From contig CM050654.1 in assembly GCA_027574665.1 (NCBI GenBank), positions 33,499,722-33,563,721 of the forward strand: 64,000 nucleotides of DNA. Reading direction: 5' to 3'. Below, in pieces: positions 1-12,000 of the stretch (its first letter is position 1; the number at the start of each line of letters is the position of its first letter). The notes below the pieces were generated by a model. It saw nothing but the letters and a program-made list of their open reading frames with translations, was not told where the DNA came from and did not search any database. A program made the position numbers and the translations under genes. The stretch is from Rhynochetos jubatus. Its lineage: Eukaryota > Chordata > Aves > Eurypygiformes > Rhynochetidae.

Positions 1-1103
1 ATTTATTCATGTTTTCACTTCTGAAAGTGACCTTCTGTTCTGAAGCACTCTATTTATTTCAGGATCTGGTTACTTTTTTTTCCAATTTTCTTGCAGTTTC
101 CAGAGATGGCACTGTATATTCCCACCTTCCAGAATCCTCTCCTTCTTGGCCTCACTTAGGATAAGTTTAAATTTCAAATTATATTTTCTTTAGCTTGAAT
201 AGATTTTTGCTACTTAGATTTTGACTGTTTCTTCCCTGGTAGCTTTCCTGCTCTGTAATTTTACTTGGCAGTGAAATGTGAACACTATCCATGGTTCTGT
301 CAGCATTTCTTTAAACATATTCTGAGTTGATTTCCTTTCCTCAATTTTAATATTTTTATATGGAAATAAACATTTTAGATTTCTTTTCTTTCCTTTTACA
401 TTCATACAAATAGAGCATACAGACTGCACAAACCCAAGCCGTGTTTATTCATGCTACGATCACAGTGCTACTTAGGGTCTCACCATGAACCAACTTGTGT
501 CCCGCAGCAGAGGAGCTGTTCTGAGGATCAGTGCCACTCAGTTATTACTTTTCCTGACCATCTTCTAAGGCAACGCTCAACCACCCTAAGCCAGGAAACC
601 CAAAGGCACTTGTTCTTCACCACCTTTGTGTTGTCCACCCCCCATGGGGCTCCCAACGCTCTCTGTCTTGCTGGGAATTAGGAATCTTACCTGTGTGGTT
701 TCTACATCATGGTCTGCATGAAGGGACCTTGAGACCTCTTGAAGTTCTGTGTCAAAAACAAGAGGAAGGAAAACATGTGCCTGAATATTTAACAGCCACG
801 TAGTCAGGGCACAGGAGATGAGACTCAGAGGTTCAAGTTGCAATTGTGTTTGCTTTGGAGGAGCAGCTTGGACCTGCTCTTCGGACAGCTAGGTGAATGC
901 TGCAGTCAACAGGCTCTCATGGAGGCGGTAGTAGAGCCGTGCCTGCTTCTGGTTTTTGGAATAAAAGTAGAGATTCATTAGTGTAAAGTGTGAGCGAATT
1001 AATTATCACTAGTGTCTTCGCTGATTTATCTCTCTCACTTGCTTGTAAAAGCTTTACTCAAATTGGTGTTTTTCCATGAAAGATTTTGCTTTCTACAAAC
1101 CAG

Positions 1104-1175
1104 ATTCAAGTGGGAATACCAAATAGTCCAAAAAACCATGCAGTTCCACTCAGCCATCTTCTTTTACCTTCATTG
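1104..1175 (+). other. Splice-bounded open segment, 72 nt (speculative)
   Basis: A CAG at 1101-1103 after a moderate pyrimidine run is followed by 72 bases, 24 open codons starting IQVGIPNSPK. A consensus donor GTAAGTAT follows from 1176. No homology is recognised. It could be a non-coding RNA exon or chance. Confidence 0.12.
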
Positions 1176-1563
1176 GTAAGTATCTGCACTACGCTTCAGA
1201 AGACATTTTGCTTACCCACTGGATCGCAGACATTTACCCATCCCTGATTTTAAATACAGGTTTTACTCATATTATTAGACCCACAGTTGGTGCTGATCCA
1301 AATTACTTGATCTATCACTTTTATTGTGTATAGGGCTCATCTGGTTTTAACATTTCCTCAAATCTTTGGTTTAAATAAATCTTCCCAAAATATTCATGGT
1401 CTTCCTTGAAAGCAGTTTGTTTTCGTGTTGCTTAAAATGTAAACCATCCGTGCGATGTAAATGTAAACCTCCAGGCAATTCATTTTCTAATTTGTTTTCT
1501 CCCGCATTGGAAACTCAAGAACGTGTACTTCATTTACATGTATTATTACTATATTACAGATAT

Positions 1564-1597
1564 TGTTATTATTATTAACGTTATTATTATTATTTAC
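1564..1597. repeat. (TTA)n microsatellite, interrupted
   Basis: A run of TTA/ATT triplets is interrupted once by an ACG in the middle. It is ordinary simple sequence and the interruption suggests it is not a young, fast-mutating array. Confidence 0.85.
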
Positions 1598-4500
1598 TCT
1601 GGGGGTGATGTGTACCCTCAGGCAGATACATTGTAAATTGAAACCAGATGTCCGACGAGTTGATGACACATAGGTTTCCAAACAGGACTGAAATCTTTTC
1701 CTAAAATTCACATCTCCGCAGACGAACTAACGCGAGTCTGTGTGACAAACCGGGAACAGACCATCGCAGGTCTGAAATAATGTCACGTATCACCTGGTAA
1801 TTGCACAAAAAAACTTTTCACGGTTTTAAGTTTGCTCTTCAAACAGAGTCAAAGTACAACAAACCAAGCAGGGAAGGTAAGAGGCTACAGTAAAATCAGA
1901 AAATAGGGAAGGTACATTCGGAAGCCATTAACAAGCCAATGCTACTAGCTAAAGCTAGCTTTAAGGTAGTCCCTCCAGGGAGGATACTTCAAAGATACTC
2001 AAATAAAAAAGGTAATTTATTGGCTAAACGATCTTCTTAGAGGCCCCAAAATTCCTACCCAACCCATTTGTTTTTCATTCCTCTTAAATTTTAAAGTCAC
2101 CTTTGCAATTTCTCAAGATCTTTAAGGAATTTTTTTTAGAAATTATACTAATTGGCCTATTTTTACTCCCCTCTCTTTGCCCTTAAAGACTATGAAGCTT
2201 GGTGCCTAAAAATAAGTCGGAGTGAGCTGAAGTCTGTGATCTCCAGATGGCTATCAGCAAGAGAGTTCGTTTTACACCCTGTGCTTTGTGCGCCGTTACC
2301 TGCGCTCTCCTGCGCCAGAAAGTTTAACCGTTGCAGCATAGTCGAGAACAGAAACACCAGAATGTAGGGCACAAACCAGCCCCTCGCTATGGCTATTTCC
2401 TACCGAGACCGAGGTCTCAATTCTCCCATTAGCCCCTGTTACTTCTATTTGCTGAAACATGAAATGTTGCAGCGATATGAAGAACTGAACAAATCCTCCT
2501 GCAAAGCTCTCATTGTGAGCCAGGGACTAATAAGAGCATTTAATGCCTGAAAGCTATTATTATTTTATAAATTCCATTAGAAATAAAAACACTGAGAGTG
2601 CTGAATCTATAAAGGTAGAACTATAATAATGAAGACATAGATAGTATCCCGACAAGCTATTGTTATATGCCTTTTAAAATGACATTTTGATTTTCTACAG
2701 CATTTTCAAAAATATTGTGACCAGTACTTTGCCATCAAAGGAATATGGCAAATTATAGCTAAAGGGCTGTATCCATGGCCCGGTGCACGGACATTCAGAG
2801 ATTCCCACAGCACACTGATGTGCTGGGTTAGCTGCTGTGCATCCATGCAGCTCTGCCCAGCCAGCGTGTCCTGTTCTGCTGTAAGGGTACAGAGCCTGTG
2901 CTAACGAGACTGTGTGGATTCTGCTTTCCCTACGTGGTCTTGCACACAGAGGAGCCAAAAAGTGTGACCTCCAAGACCTCCAGCTGGCAAGGAGGTGAGA
3001 AACTGTATCCAGTAAAGAAATTAAGTGTGTGCTTAATGCTAAATATGTGAATCTCACTAAATTTGTATGTGTTAAATGGTGACATTTTTATGGGACTGTA
3101 GAGCAGGTTTAGCAGCTGAAAGCTCTCAGCATAAACACGGACTTCTGTTCTTCATGGGACTGCTCATTTGTTCCTATTTCTTAGACCAGAGAGTGGAGAA
3201 ATGTGTTAATTGAACTGTTTAAAATTGCTATTTAACATTACAAGTCTGCCAAAACATACAAGCAGGCTAAGCTTGAATCATGTGCACTGTTCCAAACTGA
3301 GAATATATACAAATGTCTGAAAGATTTAAATATAAACCAGGACATTAAGGCATTACTCTGCTTTTGACATCCAGGGTAGAGACTGGTGTTGGCAGGGAAT
3401 AAAGTGTTCAGCTGCTGCCCTTCACCTGTGTAACACTGGTTTTTTTCTCATCAGAGCCTTCTCATGAGCAGGGAGGAACAGGTTATGAAAATATTCAACC
3501 AGTATTTTCATTATCTCACTATCAAAAGATGGATTTAAACATGCTAAGCTAAGACACTTGCATAGCTACAGCAAAAGACAGTTTATGCCCACCAAGTGTT
3601 AACTCCATTGTGGATTAAGCCTGATTTATTTCCTGGATATTAAAGGTCCTTCCTTACTTTTCCCTCTAATGTCTGCAATACCCTTTATTTATACATTCAT
3701 GACTTGCTGAAGCCTTCCGTGGACGGATTCCTGCCTGCAACGCAAGAACCGTTGGGTCAAGCACAGCCCCACGCAGACACCCACCATTACTGCCATGTAC
3801 GGGTGGGTGGATGCCCGAGAGTCGGAGGATTTAGCCCCACTTGACATCATTTAATCTAATTTCTATTGCCTATCTCCTCTCGCAGGGCACTAAGGAGGAG
3901 GGGGACAAAGCAGGATCAGGACCAACGTGGTGTCTCCTAATATCAGCCTATGAGGGAGAATTTAAAATGACATTTCAAATGAAGAAGAAAAAGATCCCCC
4001 TTGTCTAGCTTGTGCTGAATACCTTTCCCTGTGCTCTTCGTCATGTTTAATTTTTAGTCATTTGCACTCTGATAGAAATCAAAGACTTCTGTCAAAATAG
4101 GGCTTGCACTGTATGTATTTTGCCAATATACAGGGAGACTTTTTTCTTCCCGGGTGCCTTACAGTTTAAAACTAATCTGAAACTTATTTCTGAGAGAAAT
4201 GATTCCTACAGATTTCTGCCTCTTGATTGCTTGCATTTTTAATAGAATTATTCAGGTTTTGTGTCTATAAAATTCGCTTTCCTATAATCCTTGAGTTGCA
4301 GAGTATTTCAGCAGCAACAAGCAAACATAGGGATGCTAATTCATAAACTGTTAGAGAAATAATCAGTGGACAGGTTCAAAGGATCTGAGTTATCGTGGCA
4401 CAACAAAATACTACTCTCCTGATAGAAGACATTTTATGGGGCAGAAAACCAGTCAGTAACCTTTGATAATTTTATCTGAATGAAATAAGACAATAAGTTC

Positions 4501-4760
4501 AAAATTTATTAGGAAACCAAGTAAAAACTCCAAACCAAACACATTTAAGAAAGGAGGAATAGCTTAAAGCACTCAGGAGCAGAGTTCCCAGGTATATCTC
4601 TGTACTGTTTTATTTGCACGAAGGAAAGATCTCTCGCAGGCTGGCAGCAAGGAATTGTAACCTCAGGAGAAGGGAGTCTCTCCGCACGCAGTCAGAGAAA
4701 TATTGTTGGATGCATTAGCAGTTCAAGTCTTTCTGCTCTCTAAATAAGTTGCTTCCTGTC

Positions 4761-4776
4761 TTTTTTTTTTTTTTTT
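4761..4776. repeat. Poly-T tract (16 T)
   Basis: Sixteen consecutive T residues. It could be the tail of a minus-strand retroposed element, but no element body is recognisable beside it and no target-site duplication is evident. Confidence 0.85.
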
Positions 4777-5179
4777 AATAAGGAAAAGGTAAATCCACCA
4801 GGTAAATTTCAACCCCAAATCAACCTTGGCTTTCCAAGCTGAAGGAGGGTACAATTCCATCAAGATAGCCATCTGTAACACTGAGGAAATATTTCAGAGA
4901 TGCTGCGTGTCCCTTTCCCAAAACCAAACAAGCACAGGACCAAACAGGCTCTGCTCTCTGAAAAAGATTTTTCTGTCCATCTTAGCTTTCTGCTTGCAGC
5001 TAAGGTCACCCTCAAGCCTCTTTCCCCTCAGCATCCGTGAGACGCTGCCTTTAACCTCCACTGTTGGAGAGGTCCGCAAGCCAGAGCAAGATCCTTTTTC
5101 CCCTCTCACATCCCTGAGCTTAACAACCCATGGCACTGACAGCAAGCGGGATGCCCTGTCACTGACAGGGACTTGATAT

Positions 5180-5240
5180 CGTCCCGGCACGGCCGTCGGC
5201 AGCGGTGGTGCATGCGGGCTCCTGGCACCGGGAATCCCCG
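5180..5240. other. Small CpG-dense patch
   Basis: Nine CpG dinucleotides (first C at 5180, 5185, 5190, 5194, 5197, 5203, 5215, 5229 and 5239) fall within 61 bases, whereas the surrounding kilobases have very few. At this size it does not qualify as a CpG island. It may be a decaying remnant or a short methylation-protected site. Confidence 0.7.
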
Positions 5241-6490
5241 GCAGCTCTCCTCTATCAGAAAGCACCATACCCTCCGCTCTTTGTTGCCGCAGTTCCTTCT
5301 CAAAGGCTCACACTTATCCCTTGCAAGCACATTTGCCACTTCAAATCTGTTTCCCCACGGGACGTTTTTGCTTTATCGTAACAACCTGTTTGCATTTCCT
5401 CAATTGTCTGGGCTTTTTTATGCAGCCTGGGGAAAAAAACCCTCCACCTTTCCCTTTCACATTCTTATTTCTCTATCTGGAGCTTTCTGCAAAAAATTCC
5501 CCATGAGGACATTGCTTTTATTGCTGCTGTATATTTTTATCTTGCCCAACAAAACGCAGGTGCCCCCCACCCTGTGTCACCTGCTCTCACCTCCGGCCAG
5601 CGCTTCCTTCCATTTTTAATTACCATTTCACTTACCTGTTATGACTCTACGCAGAATCACTGACACTAGAAAACACGCTGCACATTGCTCTCTTGTCATT
5701 GAGATGCTGGCTAGACTGGTTGTTGTCTTGGCCATGGGGAGAGGATTCCACCCAGAGACCCTAAGCAATTATCTTTCTCATTCCCCTTTGAGGTTGGAGC
5801 ATAGTATTGGTAATTAAATTCATACTTCTGTTTGTTGTGTTTTTTTTTCTGTATGTTCCCATTTCCCAGAAACCTTAGGCAAAGAATTTTCTACCGGGAT
5901 GAGGAAACAGGATCTGATGCTGGTTTGGTTTCGTTCTGGAATTCAATCTGGATTTAACAGTTACATGGTGAATCATTATGTAATTTTATTTTTTGCAAAA
6001 AAAGAAATATGCCCTAGTTGTTTTGCCGAAGAGTTGGGAATTTATTAGGTCACATTCACAGTTTGCTACATGAGAACCTGCTTGGAATGTATTAATTTTA
6101 GGGGAAGTTATTCAGAGGCTGAAAAAGAACTCTGGGCTCAAACCAGCAAGAAGTGGTCAGGGGAAAGGGAAATCCCCTGGGATGGGTCCCCTTGGCTGGA
6201 ATCTTTCTAGTCAGCCAGCCAGCTGCTCTTTCCTCTTTTGCATTTCTGGGCCTTGTTTGCTACCACACACTACAGAAAACAAGCAAACAAACCTCATTCG
6301 GTATTTTCAGGTCATTTGCCAAGCTCCAGTGCTGCTAGCTGCCAGCCCCTATCTGAGTTTTCAACTGCCCAGGCCCTCTTCTTCCTGCCAGAGCACTTTC
6401 TTCTATAGAGCCTTGCCATCTACCTCCACCACCTCCCGATTTGTTTGTCTCCCAAACCATTCACTATTTCTCCACTTCATTTCACTGCAA

Positions 6491-6552
6491 AGGTCTGATC
6501 CAAGGCGCATTGAAATGCTTCCATCGACTTCAATGGGCTTTGAATCAGGCCC
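6491..6552. mobile_element. Palindromic MITE-like fossil, copy 1
   Basis: A 62-base imperfect palindrome centred near 6521. The inner 52 bases (6496-6547) pair with their own reverse complement with few mismatches. It contains the motif GACTTCAATGGGCTTTGAAT followed by CAGGCCC. I recognise this style of palindrome, with 'TGATCC' ends and inverted 'CATTGAAGTCAATGG' centres, as an old interspersed non-autonomous repeat common in reptiles and birds. The family name and transposase class are not certain. It lies inside a 612-base open frame that I regard as non-coding. Confidence 0.65.
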
Positions 6553-7106
6553 AATGTCTTTGTCTCTTCCAGGCATCCTTAGCTGCCTCTGGGTCAGCCT
6601 TTCTTCGCTTTCTGCAAGGTCTCTTCTTCCCTCCCCTCTTCATTCAGCGATGCAATATGCCATGAAACCTCCTCTCCTCTGCACAGCCCATCTGAGCTGG
6701 TGCAGGCGATTTGAGAGCCAGCGAGTGAGGGGAGCTGGGCAAAGATGTAGGCATGGCTGTGCACGAAACTTCATTGAAGGTAGAACCACCTAAACCTTGG
6801 CTGAAGGCAGAGCCACCTTTCAAAAGCCTTAATATTTTCAGTTTACTTTTAAGACGGCTATCATATTTGGTAATATTTCTTGGGTTTACCATGGTTTTAT
6901 GCAAATGAAACAATTACAGGCTGCATAGGAGATGCTGGGTTTAAAGCAGACAAGACAAGCTGAAGGTGCTGCATTAAGCTGTGGCTGAAAGATGAGTTTT
7001 ACAAGTATGTTGGAGAAGGGGACAGCCAGACCCTTGGACAATGTACACCTCTACTGACATCAAAGGGACTTGGGACATTTACAGCAGATAAGTATTTTTC
7101 CCTGAA

Positions 7107-7123
7107 GATAGATAGATAGATGG
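7107..7123. repeat. (GATA)n microsatellite, short
   Basis: About four GATA units followed by a degenerate GGATG. Simple sequence only. Confidence 0.8.
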
Positions 7124-7792
7124 ATGTGATTCATACCTTTGGGAAAAAAAATCCCAATTGTGATCATGGGTGTAGTTAAACTTTCAGCTCATACTGACCT
7201 TTTTTTTCTGAATTACACAAAGGATTGTTATATCTCTTTCAGCAAAGTAAAACTCCAGATGCAGGAACTGTGTTTGGCCTATCTCCATAAAACACAGTCA
7301 AGGGTTTTCACTTCTGCTAAATGTCTTTTTCCTACCACAGACCTTTTTCCCCCATGTGGAAGACTTATCTACCTTTCAAGTACCCTGCCGCTAGAGCTGT
7401 TTGTTTGTTTTCAACAAGATCGGCTTTTAACTGCAACCAGAAGCCTTTGTGTGAAACGCCAGTGTAATCATTTTCCCCTACCTGCAGTGATGACACCCTT
7501 GTGTGTTACTCAGGTCCAAGCCCATCTCATTGCTCTCGCAGCCCTCTGCGGACAGGGATGATCCGCATTGCTGGGAGCCGGGACAAGCGCTGGGTGTACT
7601 TGTACCATGCATATGGAGTAGACTACAGCGAGAGCAAACCTCATCCCTTTTGTAATGCTTTGTCTCTGGTCTAAGAGGTGGAAATGGTATTTTCATATCA
7701 CAGAAGTGTTGATAATTTGAAGTGTTAATTTAATCATTCTTGCAAATGTTGGGATAGTCCGGGATCCAGTAAAGACCCTCCGAGTTTGCGAC

Positions 7793-7853
7793 TGCTCCAA
7801 ACCCCAGTGAAATCAGCAGGTGTCTTTCTGAACTATTGAATTGCAGGCTTTCC
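7793..7853. mobile_element. Palindromic MITE-like fossil, copy 2 (degraded)
   Basis: Reads TGCTCCAAACCCCAGTGAAA at its left end and ends in GCAGGCTTTCC, matching the same inverted 'GATCCAAAGCCCAT..GAAGTCA' pattern as the copy at 6.5 kb with more substitutions. The middle GTGTCTTTC matches the central spacer I remember for the family. Assignment is by pattern only. Confidence 0.45.
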
Positions 7854-8008
7854 TCGGGGTTGTGTACAACGCCACAGACTTAATTACCATGTTCCTGGCT
7901 GGGATAAATATGCAAATGGACTTTTCAGCTGGAGGGCCTTAAAATACAGGTTGGACACATGGCAACTAATGACTTGATTTGGGCTATATGCAAACATTTG
8001 CCAGCCAA

Positions 8009-8075
8009 AGGCCTGAGCCTATTCCCATGGAAGCGAAAGGCACAATTATTACCAGCTCCAGGGAGCTCGGATGCC
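8009..8075. mobile_element. Palindromic MITE-like fossil, copy 3 (degraded)
   Basis: Starts AGGCCTGAGCCTATTCCCAT and ends with GGGAGCTCGGATGCC, giving an imperfect inverted repeat. It resembles a subtype of the same palindromic group whose ends read GGCCTGATCCTGCTCCCAT. It is more decayed than the 6.5 kb copy. Confidence 0.4.
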
Positions 8076-8491
8076 TTCTTTAAATAGTGGCCAGTGTTCC
8101 CAAGCAGCTCGAATCTGTCAGCAGCCTTTCCTCAGCCTTTCCTCCTTCTCCTTTCCCTGATCTGCTGTGATGAGAAAGCATCCACGACAGATTTTATCAT
8201 AAATGCTAGAGATTTATGCACCTGCAGGTTTCACAGCTGCAGGGCAGGCATCTTATTGCAAATGCAGCTCCAGATATATTCAACATATGGGTTGTTTTCA
8301 CAATGAAATGAGAGCTGTTCCCCAGAAGGAGGAAATCAGCATCTTAAATTTACCAACATAACCACTCTCCTCAGCATCTCCTGCATGATACCACCACACG
8401 CTTGCTGCTATGGTGCTGAGCACAAATTCAGGCCCTCTCAGATCATTAAAGCTTACTCATATGGCTGGTGGTGAAGAGTAAGGGAAGATTC

Positions 8492-8533
8492 AGCCCCACA
8501 AAGCTCGGCTTGCTGACTCAGCTCTGTGGGGCT
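8492..8533. repeat. Inverted repeat / hairpin, 14-bp arms
   Basis: Arms AGCCCCACAAAGCT and AGCTCTGTGGGGCT are reverse complements with one mismatch and enclose a 14-base loop. The outer nine pairs (AGCCCCACA/TGTGGGGCT) are perfect and GC-rich. It is shorter than a microRNA precursor and I do not assign a function. Confidence 0.75.
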
Positions 8534-8970
8534 CCAAGGCCAGCTGTAAGCAGATTTGTTAAATCAGCTTCTGTTACGGGACAAAAACATCTGCTGAAAA
8601 CCTGATGTCCCTAATAATTCACAATTCCCATACTGTATTTATTGACATTCATAGTCTATTTGTGACTGTTTTTCTTCTATCAAAGGGCTGCTATCAATAA
8701 AGCACCATTTCAGTCATATGCTTTTGAGAAGGGTCATGTCTGGAGACACAAACCGTGACTGGTGCATTGCTGAAGTGGCTTAATGCAGTATTTTTCATCA
8801 GGGCAAGAAAGCCTGGAGTGTGTGCAAGGAATGGTTTCACACTAACTTCTCCCCGAGGGGTGCTGCAGCCTTGCACAGACAGGAATGGTGAAACAGCACA
8901 AGGAATTAGGATAAGAGGCCACTTCTTGCTGGTGTTATGGAGGCTTTGCTACAGTGTGATGGAGGAGCAG

Positions 8971-9004
8971 GACAGCTGGAGGAGTGGGACAACTGGAGGA
9001 GTGG
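8971..9004. repeat. 17-base tandem duplication
   Basis: Two adjacent 17-base units, GACAGCTGGAGGAGTGG and GACAACTGGAGGAGTGG, differ at one base. A weaker GGAGGAG precursor lies just upstream. This is a local slippage duplication. Confidence 0.85.
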
Positions 9005-9848
9005 CAGTGAGAGGTGGGTGGCAGGAATTTCTGGGAACCAAATTTAGCTGGCAGAAAGCTCCATCCCTTCCAGTCACTGGAGGGATGGTGTCTGCCAGCT
9101 TGTGACCAAGAGCCCCACAATGTTCTGTGCCAAGACATAGGGCAGACTATTTGAATATCTCCCAGGATTACTCTATTATTATAAACTGTACAAGGTGCAG
9201 CACTGTGGGTCAAATGCCCAGTTTTGTGCTGATACTTTATATCCTGATTTCCTGTGTGTCTGCCATCAAATATTGAGCTTTCCTATGTCAGAAACATAGC
9301 CTGTACATGGATAACTGAATATGAAAACTAACTAAAATTTTTCAGCATAAAGTGAAATACCGTGACTCCCCTGTGACTAGGAGGTTCAAAAGGACAGGAG
9401 TTTGTTGGTGCTGCTCCATTCACATCTGCAAATTGGCAATTAAGTGATAACAATAAAATATAGAAATAAGTTTTTTCATAACTGCCTTTTAGATTCCTCC
9501 AGTTTGTGTTAGCAAAGACATCTAAAAATGGAGGTTTGAAAACATGATGACGACAGTATTACAGCAACGATGCAGTGCACGTTCCAAACGAACGACAAAA
9601 CCTTGTTGCAGTATTTGACACCTAAGCAAGAGTCAATATGAAGCAATCAAGAAGAGCAACAAATTGACTTCTATTAATTCCACTTCCCTCCCCCCCTATA
9701 TTTACTCCAAAGAAGCACACAACACTAATCAGACAAACAGGAATAAGGATATTGAAAAGCAGAAGTGGATGATAGACAAGCGAAAAATAATTTCTGAGAC
9801 ACACATAGAGATAAAAGGGCACTAACAGTCTAAGCGTGAAGTAATAAC

Positions 9849-9931
9849 GTGCGCATGTGTGTGCCCGTGGGTGCGTTAGTATGAATGCATGTGTAGGTAT
9901 GCAGGCACATGGGTGTGTGTTTGGGCAGTGG
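9849..9931. repeat. Degenerate TG-rich simple sequence
   Basis: Repeated GTGT, GCATGTGT and GGTGTGTGT blocks interrupted by other bases. It looks like an old, decayed (TG)n tract. Confidence 0.7.
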
Positions 9932-10634
9932 TTGAAAGTAGTAAGAAAGAAACCTATTGTTGTCTCTTTAATAGTAAGTTTGTAAAAGAAATCAGATGCA
10001 ATCCTGGCAGTACCTCAGTACTTGGATTGGTAAATCAGCATCTAAAGAACACACTATCCATAAAAATACAATTCTTCCCTTGTTAATACTGTTGAGAATT
10101 AACAGATATATACGGAAAGAGAGAGCTTTAAATGACCACAGGAGAATCATGTAATTTATATCCAGTCAACGAATTGGGTAATTCAATGTAATTTGTACCC
10201 AAGACCAGAAGAGGAAAGCTCAAGGTAACTAGTGCTGGTGAAAGATTGTTTTATTTTTGTGAAGTTGTCGAGGACCATACACTGTGCCTGCCATGCGTTA
10301 ACATGTTTGGATGAAGATTCACAGCAGGTTGCTTCAGTATATTGGTGTCCTCTGCAAATCATCTGGACAGCTGGGACCATGAAATTTACCCAGATCCAAA
10401 AAAAGTTGACCCTTACCAAACCTCAGTGCCCTCTAAGGCCATATGTGCAGACCACTTCACATTTTGCACTTGTTTTGCCACTGTGGAATGACAAAAATGC
10501 TCTTGTCAAGTGGACATGAGATTTTCAGGTCCTGCCACACAGAAAACATGTCAGCCAAACTTGTCAGATGGTTTTTAACTGCAGCATTATAGGCACATTT
10601 TCCCTTTGTTTTTAGTGTCAACTTCTGTACTCTG

Positions 10635-10653
10635 AAATAAATAAATAAATAAA
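10635..10653. repeat. (AAAT)n microsatellite
   Basis: About four to five AAAT/AATA units. Simple sequence. Confidence 0.85.
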
Positions 10654-10879
10654 CACAAGGCAAAAGACTATTTGAGTCAATTTTGTGATTCTGAACCAAG
10701 TATAATCCCATCAGTTTGGTTCCATCATTTGTAGTAAACTACTCTCTAATCTAAGACAGGTGCCCCTGGGTGTTAACATTTAGTCTTCCAGTAGAAAAGT
10801 GGGTGCAAAGTTAAACCACATGTTCTACTTAAAAATAAGTGAGGTGTGATTAGGCAAGGTCTTTAAAACATGCGCTCAG

Positions 10880-10906
10880 ACACACACACACGCACATGCA
10901 CGCACA
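10880..10906. repeat. (CA)n-rich alternating purine-pyrimidine run
   Basis: Twenty-seven bases alternate strictly between purine and pyrimidine, starting as (AC)6 and ending with CGCACA blocks. Such runs can adopt left-handed Z-DNA under supercoiling. Confidence 0.8.
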
Positions 10907-11899
10907 GTTTGCGAGGAAAAGATGCTGACACTTACAGGCTGTATTGTGTAGTTATGGTCTGCGCTTAACTCTTTGCCAGGTGGATCGCTCTGTAGAAATC
11001 TTAGGGGCAAAAGGTTATGTTGAGCTCATTACTGTGGACAGCTTTTAAAACAAAGTGATAATATGGACATTCCTAGGATGATGTGTTTCATTAATATTTG
11101 TTCACTGCTGGAGTGTGCGAAGAGCCTTGCTCAAAGGAAAACTTACGGCTTATTAGAGTGGTATCTGTTGGAAAAGTAGACAAGCTATGGATGCCTTAAC
11201 ATAGACCTTTAAAAATATGTATACGTCTATTTTCATTTTTATGAGCAATCTCTGATCAGTTCTACTTTTTATTGATAGAAGGAAAAAGCCTAGAAAAAGT
11301 CCCCCAACTCTAACAATTTCTTTCAATGTAATTTCTGGTTGAAAGGAGCACTTATGAATGTCTAAAATCTGGAGCGAAGGCTGCAGAAACTCAGCAATTC
11401 AAGAACTATGTTCACCACATATTCCTTCACTCTTGTACAATATGATTGTCAGAGGCTTCCAGTTCCAAATTCTGCCTTTTTTCCTTAAGGGGATCAAAGG
11501 TGTCATTTCCTAGCTGGGTTACAGAACAGTGGAGACTCATGGCCAACGTGACAGTGCAACAACATCCAGGAACCTGCTTCCAAAACACAAAGGGGACAGA
11601 GTACTCTTCTTGTGTTTGGATTTATTACTGAGTATTGTATGAGATTAATTTGAGAGGCAAAGCACAGAAAACCTAATCGATGATTTCCGTAAGAATGCAT
11701 TCAAGGCTTAGGCTGCAAATGTTTTGAAAGAAGGTAGGAAAGCAGATTTTTTAAAAAATTGAAAACAGTTATCGCAGTACTGCCAGTAGCTTTAAAGGCT
11801 GAACCATCGTAGATCTAAATGTCTTCAAACATTGGCAAAAGAGCAATGGAAAATTAATGATGCAGTATTTCAGCAGAGATGTTCACATCATCCATTATT

Positions 11900-12000
11900 T
11901 GAGGATCACAGCATTCCAGGGAAATGAATAGCTTATCCCCATTTTACAGACAACAAAAGAGGGAATTTCCATGAGTCATCTACAACCATTCAATCTCATG
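11900..12000 (-). mobile_element. MIR/CORE-type SINE fragment
   Basis: Contains CTTATCCCCATTTTACAGAC followed by AACAAAAGAGGGAA, closely matching the conserved MIR segment 'TTATCCCCATTTTACAGATGAGGAAACTGAGG' in reverse-complement orientation. The flanking bases are only loosely similar, so the ends are approximate. It is old and strongly diverged. Confidence 0.6.

Larger units (their letters stand above)
1..6490. other. Unannotated AT-rich non-coding stretch
   Basis: No gene is recognised. Frames here are short and lack similarity to any protein I know. It contains a (TTA)n microsatellite near 1.57 kb, a T16 tract at 4761, a CpG-dense patch near 5.2 kb and one splice-like open segment (1104-1175), listed separately. 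The rest has no repeat family I can name. Confidence 0.6.

Noticed and set aside
5173-5619. 148-codon plus-strand frame starting in the CpG-dense patch
   Set aside because: No family similarity, no codon structure and no splice or promoter context supporting it.
6182-6793. 203-codon plus-strand open frame, the longest in the window
   Set aside because: Composition is Ser/Leu/Pro-rich from pyrimidine-biased DNA, there is no family similarity, and it runs straight through a palindromic repeat fossil.
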